Source: Homarus americanus
Taxonomy: Eukaryota; Arthropoda; Malacostraca; Decapoda; Nephropidae
DNA length: 64,000 bases
Assembly (NCBI RefSeq): GCF_018991925.1
Contig: NW_024738608.1
Span: 1,790,187-1,854,186 of the forward strand
Direction: 5' to 3'
The position numbers were made by a program, and so were the translations under genes. The notes beneath the pieces are model-generated. The model searched no databases. It was given only the letters and a program-made list of their open reading frames with translations, and was not told the origin of the DNA. Within the stretch, counting starts at the first letter, position 1, and every line of letters begins with the position of its first letter. Below, piece after piece: positions 1 through 8,434 of this stretch.

Positions 1-1
1 A

Positions 2-356
2 GTGAAACAAATGGCAGAGGCATTTACTACTATTAATAAAGGAATGCAAATGTTTGATGGCATGGATCAAAATTATGAGCGTTATGCCAAAGTTGACAGA
101 ATGCTCCAAGATGCACTTGCTTGTTACAGAGAAATTTATAATGAAAAGAAAAACAAACTGTGCGGTCTGAATTGGACATTATTTTAAGAAGTACCCCAGT
201 GCTGTCTCCTCACGCTCCACCAGTGCTGCATCTTCACTCCCTCAAGATGATCCAATACCTTCAACCAGCAAGTTTCACCAGTACATAAACCTGTCTGAAG
301 AAAGCGACATTGATGACCCACCCAGCCCTGTCTCCTCCTCTGCTTCATCCAATTAA
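2..356 (+). pseudogene. C-terminal tail of an unidentified, frameshifted protein
   Basis: An open frame enters from the left edge and runs to a stop at 185-187. It encodes a hydrophilic, probably helical segment rich in Met, Tyr, Asp and Lys. A second frame, offset by one base, takes over near 180 and continues to a stop at 354-356. It encodes a Ser/Pro-rich tail containing PIPSTS and an acidic stretch (EESDIDD). The smooth hand-over suggests one protein tail broken by a single indel around 170-180. I do not recognise the family. The Ser/Pro/acidic tail resembles the ends of DNA-transposon-associated proteins, but that is only an impression. The 200 bases after it (357-560) are T-rich and show no coding signal. 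Confidence 0.4.
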
Positions 357-594
357 TATAGTCTCCATGTATCCTGTAAATAGAAAATTATGGGGGCCCC
401 ATGTGCATTCAGCTGACTACATTAAAGGTAAGTGCTCAGTCACACTGTATCCATTCCTCATTATTTATTACTTTTACTGTACTGTATTTCATTGTAGATT
501 TTTTTGTTTTTTTTAATTTTGATTGTTTTTTTGTTTTGTTTTTTTATGTCGGACTTACGACCTGGATTTGGGTCCCTCTCTAGTCCGGCATTCT

Positions 595-966
595 GTGGTC
601 CGGAAATTCCTCGTTGACACAGGTTCATCAGTTAGCATCATCTCTCCCTCACTACAAGACACGTCTAAGCAACCCTCTTATGACCTGTCCGCCGCCAACG
701 GTACCCCCATCGCCTCCTACGGCGCACGCATCCTCGCCTTAGACCTCGGTCTTCCCAAGACTCTGTGCTGGTCATTCGTGGTCGCAGACGTGTCTCAATC
801 CATCCTTGGCTTCGACTTCCTCACCTTCCACAAGCTTGGCATCGACCCATGCCATCTTTGCCTCATCCATGAGCCTACAGCACGCAAGATCCAGGGTTCA
901 CGTGCCAAAGACACAGACACTATCACCTGTCTCTCGCCGTGCAACGAGTTCTCCCCCCTGCTCGAA
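595..966 (+). pseudogene. gypsy pol: retroviral-type aspartic protease domain
   Basis: The frame contains the aspartic protease signature DTGSS at about 616-630 and the downstream ILGFDFL motif at about 802-822, the usual spacing for a retropepsin of Ty3/gypsy elements. This enzyme normally cleaves the Gag-Pol precursor. A TAG stop at 967-969 interrupts the frame before the reverse transcriptase, which continues in the same frame after it. The stop is therefore most simply a point mutation in a once-continuous pol. The upstream part of the frame (523-590) is T-rich and is probably not original coding sequence. Confidence 0.8.
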
Positions 967-969
967 TAG

Positions 970-1925
970 TTCAAGGAACTTTTCTCACTCCGAGTCTCTC
1001 CACCCCCACCACCTACGTCGGGAATTTTCCACCACATCGAGACCAAAGGACCTGCAGTGTTCTCACGCCCTCGCTGCCTGCGCCCTGAGCTCCTGAACAC
1101 AGCCAAGGCGGAATTCAACAGACTACTGCAAGACAGCATCATTCGTCCTTCAAAGAGTCCCTGGGCATCGCCTCTTCACATGGTTCCTAAGCCATCATCC
1201 GGCGACTGGAGGGTGTGCGGCGACCACAGAGCCCTGAACCTCGTCACCAAACCTGACAGGTACCCTATTCCACATGTCCAGGACTTCCACCACAAACTTC
1301 ATGACAAGACCATCTTCTCGAAGATCGACTTGGAGCGTGCCTTCCACCAAATCCCAGTAGCACCTGCAGTTACCCAGAAGACAGCCATCACCACTCCGTT
1401 CTGACTCTTCGAGTATACTGTACTTTCATGAGTTTTGGCCTACGCAATGCAGCACAGACTTTCCAGAGGTACATGGACCATATGCTTCGCGACCTCGATT
1501 TTGTCACTGTCTACATAGATGACATCCTCGTCGCATCCTCGACGCCTGCCGAGCATCATCACCACCTACAACTCCTTCTCCAATGCCTGCAGAACAACAA
1601 CATGAAAGTTCATCCTGCTAAGTGCGTCTTCGGAGCCTCGTCCATCGGTTTCCTTGGTCACAGAGTCTCGCCTACCACAGAAGATAACTGCCATTTGGGA
1701 GTTCCCCAAACCTGAAACGGCGAAGAAACTCCGAGAATTCCTGGGTTTAGTCAACTACTACCACCGCTTCATAGCCAATGCTGCCACCGTCCTAGTCCCC
1801 CTCTACGACCTTCTCAAGGGACTCCCAAAGACAACTCACAAGCCTCTCGTGTGGACTCAAGAGGCTGTTACGGCATTCACCGCTATCAAACAGCACATCA
1901 CACGCCTTACCCTCCTGGCTCACCC
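970..1925 (+). pseudogene. gypsy pol: reverse transcriptase domain
   Basis: Reverse transcriptase blocks are seen in order: the entry block with [12 protein letters not shown], the block [26 protein letters not shown], then YIDD (1512-1523) as the catalytic centre, and FLGHRVSP. The connection block with LREFLGLVNYYHRF follows. The reading frame changes between 1404 and 1428, after a TGA stop at 1402-1404, and again near 1680, so the enzyme is not made. The YIDD catalytic pair itself is intact. It belongs to the Ty3/gypsy lineage by the FLGLVNYYRRF-type connection motif. Confidence 0.88.
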
Positions 1926-2300
1926 CGCACCATTCTCACAACAGACGCTTCTTCTACTGCAGTGGGCGCCGTCTTACAGCAGGAGATCAACGGAATTCTC
2001 ATGCCCGTTGCATTCTTCTCACAACGGCTTCAACCACCACACCTCAAATACAGCGCCTTTGATCGAGAACTCCTGGCCGTATACCTGGCTGTCAAGCATT
2101 TCCAGCACTTCATCGAGGCCCGTCAGTTCACCATCTTCACAAGCCCCTCGTCCACGCCTTTGCTTCAGCCTCCCAGTCACATGCACCTCGTGTCCTGCGC
2201 CACTTGGCTTACATCTCGGAGTTCTCCAGCGACGTTCAACACATTAAAGGTAGCCACAACGAGATCGCCGACGCCCTCTCTCGTTGTATATCCAACATTC
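1925..2300 (+). pseudogene. gypsy pol: RNase H domain
   Basis: The frame around 1930-2150 carries the RNase H motifs of Ty3/gypsy pol: a TTDASSTAVGAVL strand with the first catalytic Asp, KYSAFDRELLAVYLAVKHF with the catalytic Glu, then a switch of frame near 2200 to HIKGSHNEIADALSR with the last catalytic Asp. RNase H removes the RNA strand of the RNA:DNA hybrid during reverse transcription. Frameshifts near 1925 and 2200 separate it from its neighbours. The motif ADALSR is the standard boundary before integrase in this clade. Confidence 0.82.
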
Positions 2301-2429
2301 TTCCCTCATCTCCACCCATTGATTATGGGCATCTCGCTGCGGCTCAAGAGTATGACGATGACCTGGCAGCATACAAGACATCTCCCTCAGGCCTCACACT
2401 CCAAGAACTCCCTGTTCCCAGCGCGAACA

Positions 2430-3460
2430 TCAAGTTGTGGTGCGACGTATCCTGTGGGCAGCCTAGACTGTTCGTGCCTCACGTCCACCGCCGCGCTGTT
2501 TTCGACCGCATCCATGGTCTCACCCAACCGGGTGTGCGGGCCTCCCAGCGCCTCCTCACGCAACATGTCATCTGACCCGGTATCAAGACCGATACTAAGA
2601 AATTGGCTGCCCAGTGCCTGGCCTGCCAGTCTTCCAAAATACACCGTCACATACGGGCCCCCCTAGAAACCTTCCCTATACCCAAAGGACGTTTTCAAGT
2701 AGTGCACCTCGACATCGTGGGACCTCTTCCATCATCCTGCGGTAGCACCTACATCTTTACCTGCATCGACCGTTTCACCAGGTGGACAGAAGCCATCCCC
2801 ATGCCCAGTGCTACAGCAGAGTCTACCGTCCACGCCTTCATGTCCGGTTGGGTTTCCCGCTTCGGCCCCCCGCAACCGTCATCACTGACCGAGGAGCCAG
2901 TTTGAGTCACAACTCTGGCACAGCCTCCTACAGTTCCTCGTCACTTCTAGGCAACGCACTACTGCATACCACCCTCAATCCAACGGCATGGTAGAGCGGT
3001 TTCACCGGCAGCTGAAGGACGCACTCAAGGCATAGCATGACCCTTACAGCTGGACGGATGCGCTACCCTTAGTGCTCCTCGGCATCCGTGCTTCACACGA
3101 GGAGGACATGGACTGTAACCCAGTAGATCTCACCCTTGGCGAGCCCCTTCGCCTACCCGGAGATTTCTCACTCCCTCCTGACCTCCACCAATCCACTCCT
3201 GCCATTCGCCACGACTTACTCCAGAAGCTACGACAAGCAGTTTCTGCATTCAGAGCTACTGCTCCACGCCAGCCTCCTCGGCACCCTGAACACATCCCTC
3301 CTGCACTACTCACTGCCGAGTATGTTTTTGTCAGGCATGATGCTCACTGCAACCCACTACAACGCCCCTACGATGGACCCTTCCGGGTTGTTACCCGTTC
3401 AGCGAAGTTCCCTTACGATTATCCGGAATGGCAGACACGACACCGTCAGCATAGACCGAG
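2430..3460 (+). pseudogene. gypsy pol: integrase
   Basis: The zinc-binding N-terminal domain shows a His pair followed by CLAC at about 2620. The catalytic core shows the first Asp in VHLDIVGP (2711-2713), a second Asp in ITDRG (2887-2889) and the Glu in MVERFHR (2994-2996), giving the DDE triad. The C-terminal part ends with a GPFRVVTRS-type block near 3380-3405. A TGA at 2573-2575 sits where gypsy integrases usually have Trp, so it looks like a single-base change. Further shifts occur near 2890, 3000-3070 and 3410, and a stop follows KDALKA near 3030. Confidence 0.82.
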
Positions 3461-4137
3461 TCAAGCCGGCCACCTTACCCGTTGGGCCCCCGGCCCAGCA
3501 GCACCCCCAGCAAACTACGCCTGCACCAGTCTACCCGCAGTTACCACCTGCAGCAACACCCCGCCCACGACATTTCTGGGCACCCCCTTTTCACCCTCAG
3601 GTACCCCCTGCTGCTGTCGTGGACCCTGCTGCTGTCATGGACCCTGCTGCTGTCGTGGACCCTGCTGCTGTCATAGAACCTGTTCCTGTCGTGGAACCTG
3701 CTGCTGTCATAGACCCTGCTGCTGTCATGGACCCCCCTCCTGTCGTGGACCCTGTTGCTGTCGTGGACCCTCCTCCTGATGTGGCCCCTGCCCCTAACCC
3801 AGCCAGTGACCCTGAGGACGCTGCCCCTGCCGCGACAGAAGCACAACAACCATTGCCTGTACAACCTCCTCTAATCCAAAACCCTCCTTCTCCCCCTGAT
3901 TCTCCCACAGGTTATGTGTCACTAGACGGAGTTGTCACCTGCAGCGGCCAAGTCGTACGTACACCTGCCCGGTATGTATCACTTGTGGGACACAACCCGG
4001 CCAACATCCAGTCTCCCGCCGTGCCCGGAGAGGAGAGGGAGTATTGTAGTGTATCCTCTCCCCTACAACTACCAACTGAGCTCCTGCCACGCATTTACCA
4101 GCCAATCAGAGTACTGCCAGCTACGCCGAGAGACTAG
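3410..4137 (+). pseudogene. Pro/Ala/Val-rich C-terminal extension of gypsy pol
   Basis: After the integrase core the frame continues for about 240 codons, first with DTVSIDRVKPA, the usual end of a gypsy integrase, then a long Pro-rich extension. In the middle is a hexapeptide repeat of the type DPAAVV/DPAAVM, encoded by an 18-bp minisatellite. The tail then includes two GYVSL/RYVSL-like blocks around a CSG motif. The stop at 4135-4137 lies about 90 bases inside the 3' LTR, so the end of the protein is LTR-encoded. The function of the extension is unknown; other gypsy elements carry chromodomains or disordered tails at this place, and I see no chromodomain signature. Confidence 0.6.
3607..3790 (+). 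repeat. 18-bp in-frame minisatellite inside pol tail
   Basis: About ten imperfect copies of CCTGCTGCTGTCGTGGAC stand in tandem. Variants swap GTC GTG for GTC ATG or ATA, and CCTGCT for CCTGTT or CCCCCT. All copies keep a multiple of 3 bases, so the hexapeptide DPAAVx is preserved in the long plus frame. Confidence 0.85.
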
Positions 4138-4475
4138 GTCTATGGTGCGGACGTAGGGGTACGATCGCCGACCTAGTCTTGACCTTCCACCTCAAGCTCA
4201 GGATCAGAGAGTTTCACACCTTTCGCGTTCTCCCCCGTGATTGGCTCTTGCGCTACGGGCGCCTCAATTCCTGATGCGGCAGAATCATATAAATACGGCA
4301 CAGGCTGGCCGGGGAGGTCATTCTACACTCAGCGACTGGACCAGCAAGACCTCTCAACAGCTCCTCACCAACCCGCTCCCTCAGAAAGCTCCTCGCCCAA
4401 CAAGAACTCTGAGCAAGCTTCTCCTCACCTAGTAACTCCTTAGCACTGCACTGTGCAACAATATATATACAGAAA
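4045..4475 (+). mobile_element. 3' LTR of the gypsy element
   Basis: It starts TGTAGTGTATCC at 4045 and matches a second LTR that starts TGTAATGGATAC at 7536. Both carry GCCAATCAG exactly 56 bases in, a second CCAAT-type or inverted GATTGGC site, and a TATAAATA box (4288-4295 here). The R/U5-like part contains AGACCTCTCAACA and GCACTGCACTGT. The latter is shared with a third fragment at 15532-15630. The shared offset of the CCAAT box fixes the 5' boundary of the LTR. The 3' boundary is uncertain because the following AT-rich sequence differs between copies. Confidence 0.75.
4288..4295 (+). promoter_or_regulatory. TATA box of gypsy LTR
   Basis: TATAAATA lies 187 bases downstream of the CCAAT box in the 3' LTR. 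The equivalent TATAAATA is at 7725-7732 in the second LTR copy. Conservation between the two otherwise diverged LTRs supports a core promoter. Confidence 0.6.
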
Positions 4476-4892
4476 ATGCATTGTGAGTTTCTATTCTACC
4501 TCAATCCTGAGTGTTAGACATATTACATGTACGTACGTTGTGAGCCCATATAAAGAGAATTTGACAACCTGCCACATACCGTACGCTACAATGTACCGGA
4601 GTTGTTTACCCAGTGTGAACTTATCGATCTGGTTTGGGATTTGAATTTACCAAAAGAGTCTGCTGAACTTTTAGAATCTAGGTTGAAATCAGAGAAGTTA
4701 TTGAGCAAAGGGACATATTTTTCATGGTATAGGCAACGTGAACAAGAACTAGTTAAATTTTTTTCACAGGACGGCTCCTTGGTTTATTGTAATAATGTGT
4801 CTGCTTTAATTAACTATTTTGGCATAACCTACACAGTTACTGATTGGAGTTCATTGATTTTTTCAAAAACAAGTCTCAAAGGAGTTTTACTT

Positions 4893-6769
4893 CATAAGAA
4901 CATAAGAAAATAAGGAGTCTGCAATAGGCCTGTGCATAGTAGCTCCTGTTGAGAGTTACTACCACTCTCTATCATCCATGAATCTATCTCGCCAACTTTT
5001 AAAACTTTCCAGCGTTCCAGCGCTTTCTACAAAGTTGCTAAGCTTGTTCCACTCGTCGACCACCCAATTTGTGAACCAGTTCTGTCTTATCTTCTTCTTA
5101 AACCTAAACTTATCCAATTAAAATCCTTTGCTACGAGTCCTATCCTGCTCTGATATTATAAGAACTTTATCTATATCTCCTTTATTGATTCCTTTCACCC
5201 ACTTAAATACTTCTGTCACATCTCCCCGCACTCTTCGTCTTTCTAGAGAATGCAAGTTTAGTTTCTTCAATCTATCTTGATATGGAAGGTTTCTAAGTCC
5301 CGGAATCATTTTTGTCATCCATCGCTGCACCGACTCCAGTGAATTGATATCCATTCTATAATAAGGGCACCAGAACTGAACAGCATTATCGAGGTACGGC
5401 CTGACTAGCGCAAGATGTAGTTGCAATATGACCTCTGAACTCTTAATACTTATATGAGGGCCTGAGCTGCCACCATTTTATAAGGGCCTGTGTGTCAGTA
5501 ACAATTCCTTTTACTCTCATACTTATTACCATTGGTAGCGTGACGAGAGGAGGCTCGTGGGTAGATGTAATGATAATATCAAGTAATAGGGAAGAAATAA
5601 CGGTAAATACTGTAGGTAAATAATAGACACAATATACAAATACAAAATTTATTTAAACATTAATATGAAATTAGGAGAAAGAATTTATATGTACCAACAG
5701 ACGAAATCTAGTGCTAGGCCCTCAGGCTCAATATACTCACACCACTACTGGGTGGACATACTCAATAACACTTCCAACCCTACTGGGTGGACATACTCAA
5801 TAACACATAACTCTTATAGTCACTTAGCACCATAAAGACCAGGGCAACTGCCACTACAACACTCAGTCATCAGGAGTGATACTCAAGCAACAGCCATGGG
5901 GTCCAGCCACCATGGAGTACTTTCCGACGAACTCTGAAGATCCCAGTGGATTAATCCCACCACACAAATAGCCCTACTGAGTTAGACACTCATCCACCAA
6001 TGATGGGGGCTGGTAGTGGTGTGTGGCTTGGTGATCCGGGGGTCACCTCGCAGGCCGAGCGTTAGGGCCAGACGAGCCAGCTATGGGGGCCATAGGTAGT
6101 CTGAAGTGTCTGACGGCCGGGTCTCACGAAGGTAACTGATCCTACTGGACCTCGGACATCTCCCCAGACATAGTGGATACAACATCCACGCTACAGACAC
6201 GGCCTAGGCTGCGTTAGAGACCTGTATGGGTGAAGGGACGGGCACTTACTAACGGTAGAAATGCCCGCGGCACCCACTCAAAATAGGCCAGGGAGTCCAC
6301 CTACTTCTATTTCGATGAATTAATTTACTGTACACTCTGACGTTGAAACTGAGACTATGAACTCGGTTTCATTCCCTACTATTATCCTCACTAACAATGC
6401 TCTGACTCAGCTATCAAAAGCAAAATTAAATTGATTACAAAGGGATGGATGGCAACAGGTCCCAACATACAGCGTCTGCTACGAAACCCGCGGATTATAT
6501 TCAAAGTTCCCTACAGAGAAAACGGGGGACGTTTCCACTGGGGGACTCCGAAGGTTTTGTGGACGTTTGAGCGTAATATGAATCCTTAAGGTTTTCAGGT
6601 TAGCCGTCATCACGATCATGACACTTACACTTCTAGATATAAAACCTAATACTCTGTTTGCTTTATTTTGAACATTAATGCAATGTTTTCTAGTCCGTAG
6701 GTCCGGGCTTAAAAGTACCCAAAGTCCCTTTCACAAGTCGACTTCTCTATGTTGATGTTGTTAAGGCTG
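4893..6769 (-). mobile_element. 5'-truncated CR1-like LINE fragment, split by a later insertion
   Basis: Read on the minus strand, 5426-5118 encodes the C-terminal part of a CR1/L2-type reverse transcriptase (WCPYYRMDINSLESVQR, LNLHSLERRRVRGDV, EVFKWVKG). It is about 85 percent identical by eye to 40324-39956 in the larger CR1 copy. The 3' end, at the left, carries the octamer repeat TTCTTATG twice on the minus strand, the usual CR1-type 3' terminus. The right part (6630-6769) matches 40353-40487 and stops there, so the copy is 5'-truncated. Bases 5455-6623 are a separate insertion. Confidence 0.85.
5455..6623. mobile_element. 1.17-kb TG..CA insertion (probable solo LTR) with CTTAYA target duplication
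   Basis: The CR1 fragment is interrupted between CTTATA (5449-5454) and CTTACA (6624-6629). In the uninterrupted CR1 copy (about 40340-40352) this site occurs once. The inserted DNA starts TGAGGGCC and ends CATGACA, the TG..CA ends of an LTR. It holds no convincing ORF. A minus-strand AATAAA lies near 5640-5652. A 27-bp segment with the core ACTGGGTGGACATACTCAA is duplicated at 5744-5770 and 5780-5806. Related sequence occurs at 15140-15404 (shared GGTAGC, GAAATAACGGT and TTTATT..ATATGAAAT blocks in the same order). Solo LTR of an unknown family, perhaps in minus orientation, is the simplest reading. Confidence 0.6.
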
Positions 6770-7535
6770 GAAATGTATTTTCATCAATTCCTGTGGCTCA
6801 CTCTGTTCATATTAAGGAAACTTATGAAAATTTGCAGATACTTTTAGAGAAAGTTCATTACAAACATCATGGTTGGTTGGTTTGAGGAGATTTCAAAGTC
6901 AATGCCTTGTTGCTTGGTCAACAGAATGGATACATAAAAATGCCATGTTTTTTGTGCGAGTGGGACAACAGAGCAAGATTTGAACATTGGGACAAAAAAC
7001 ACTGGCTACCTAGACAGGCTCTTGTGCCAGGTTCAAAAAATATTTTACATGAACCATTGATTGACCCTAAGAAAGTGCTGTTGTCTCCTCTGCATATTAA
7101 ATGGGGTCAATGAAACAATTTGTAAAAGCCCTAGATAAGGAAAGTGATTGTTTGAGGAACATATGCAAGGAACTTCCATCAGTTACATATGAAAAAATCA
7201 AAGCTGGCATTTTCGTGGGCCCTCAAATCCGAAAGTTAATGTTGGACCACCAATTTGAAGAATCGATGAACCAGTGTCAGAAAGAAGCATGGAATAGTAT
7301 CAAGAATATTGTGTATAGTTTTTTAGGCAATAGAAAATATCTAAACTATCAACACAGTGTTGAAGGTATGTTGAATAACTTTAAAAACATGGGTTACAAA
7401 ATGAGTGTAAAAGTGCATTTCTTATATTCCCATTTTGAGTATTTTCCTGAAAATTTAGGTAGTTTAAGTGAAGAGCAAGGTGAAATATTTCACCAGGACA
7501 TTAAGGAAATGGAAAAGAGGTATAAAGGAAGGTGG

Positions 7536-7778
7536 TGTAATGGATACTCTCCCCTACAACTGCTGACTGATCACTTGCCATTCGCTTACCAGCCAATCAG
7601 CAGCGAGTTTCACAGTCAGGGCCTCACTCTCGGACTGCGCGGTGATTGGCCCGTTACCCCCTTCACCTCAACCAATCAGCAGCGCCGCTTACTTCGCACG
7701 TCTCGGGCTGATCCTGCAGAATTGTATAAATACTCCCCAGCCTAGCCGTGAAGACAAAAACTAAGAAGACCTCTCAAC
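7536..7778 (+). mobile_element. 5' part of a gypsy LTR, interrupted by a LINE
   Basis: TGTAATGGATACTCTCCCCT begins abruptly after the transposase-like pseudogene and matches the LTR at 4045 with the same internal spacing of CCAAT (7592-7600) and TATAAATA (7725-7732). Similarity continues through GCCGTGAAGA (7745-7754) and AAGACCTCTCAACAAG (to about 7778). Then LINE leader sequence follows. The remainder of an LTR of this type appears at 15532-15630, so the two may be halves of one LTR separated by LINE insertions. Confidence 0.7.
7725..7732 (+). promoter_or_regulatory. TATA box of second gypsy LTR
   Basis: TATAAATA lies at the same relative place as 4288-4295 in the other LTR, downstream of CCAAT boxes at 7592 and 7673. 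Confidence 0.5.
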
Positions 7779-8434
7779 AAGACATCCTGCTGAACCCGGA
7801 ACTGTGAAGACCGCCCTCTCTCTGGTGCCATTGTTGGCCATCTTCCCGGACCGGACCATCCACCACTGACATCGTCGACAACACTCACGAGCGTTTTCGG
7901 TTTATCGAGCATTAGCTTGCCCTCCCCACTGGAGGTGTGAGTGACCCACACTCCAGCTTGAGAGCAGCTATAGCGCTATATTCCCGACGTGGTTTGAGCT
8001 CTTTTCCTTCTACTGCTATTTTTCCTTTTTTCGCTCTGGCCTAGGGACCTGCACCCTCAAAAAGTGTATTCGTCCTGCAGTCCCCCCTGTAACTGTTCAC
8101 CTCCCTCCCAGGAGATTGTGAACACGAAAGGGGGTTGGAGCAAGAACCCATCACAGCCGAGTCTTTCCAGGAAAACCGTGATCGTGCTGTTCCACCTGGA
8201 AAGAGGGTAACAATCCTTATCCTTCCCCAATAGGCACACTTAGCTCACGTCTATAAGTGAGCAGTCACATACACTAGGAAGTAGGCTTCCCCAACGGGGC
8301 TCCGGGAGAGAAGCTCAGGAACCACTCTACGACCACCAGCCAGTGGGGAGTGCTGAAATTCCTCTGCTACTTACTCAACCGGAATAGGTAGGTTTTATTA
8401 ATAAAAAATAAAAAAAACACAACAACCACTGGTT

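Larger units (their letters stand above)
570..4560 (+). mobile_element. Ty3/gypsy LTR retrotransposon, 5'-truncated and decayed
   Basis: Protease, reverse transcriptase, RNase H and integrase follow each other in the Ty3/gypsy order on the plus strand, then a 3' LTR. No gag and no 5' LTR are visible: homology starts inside pol at about 570-600, straight after a T-rich stretch. Pol is spread over all three frames, with at least five frameshifts and in-frame stops at 967, 1402 and 2573, so this copy is dead. GC and codon use (C-ending codons) contrast strongly with the AT-rich sequence on both sides, which fits an insertion. The right end is not exactly defined: LTR sequence is recognisable to about 4475, and the next element starts near 4590. 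Confidence 0.85.
4590..7535 (+). pseudogene. Broken copy of the zinc-finger/CxxC transposase-like gene (relative of 54962-56942)
   Basis: Two pieces align along their length with exons 2 and 3 of the intact gene at 54962-56942. The first, 4590-4893, contains FTQCELIDLVWDLNLPKES and YCNNVSALI. The second, 6769-7535, contains PVAHSVHI, GDFKV, MPCFLCEWD, SPLHIKWG, GIFVGPQIRKL and SLSEEQGEIFHQDIKEME. The N-terminal zinc-finger exon is absent, replaced by the gypsy LTR. Between the pieces lies a CR1 LINE fragment (4893-6769). A TGA stop stands where the intact copy has Cys before GD(L/F)K (near 6883-6885). There is a frame change near 7100-7105. The first candidate catalytic Asp is lost (LIFSK instead of FIDSSK). 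The right end is cut by another gypsy LTR at 7536. Confidence 0.85.

Noticed and set aside
795..1142. Minus-strand ORF opposite the gypsy protease/RT
   Set aside because: Shadow of the coding strand; the plus strand shows clear domain motifs.
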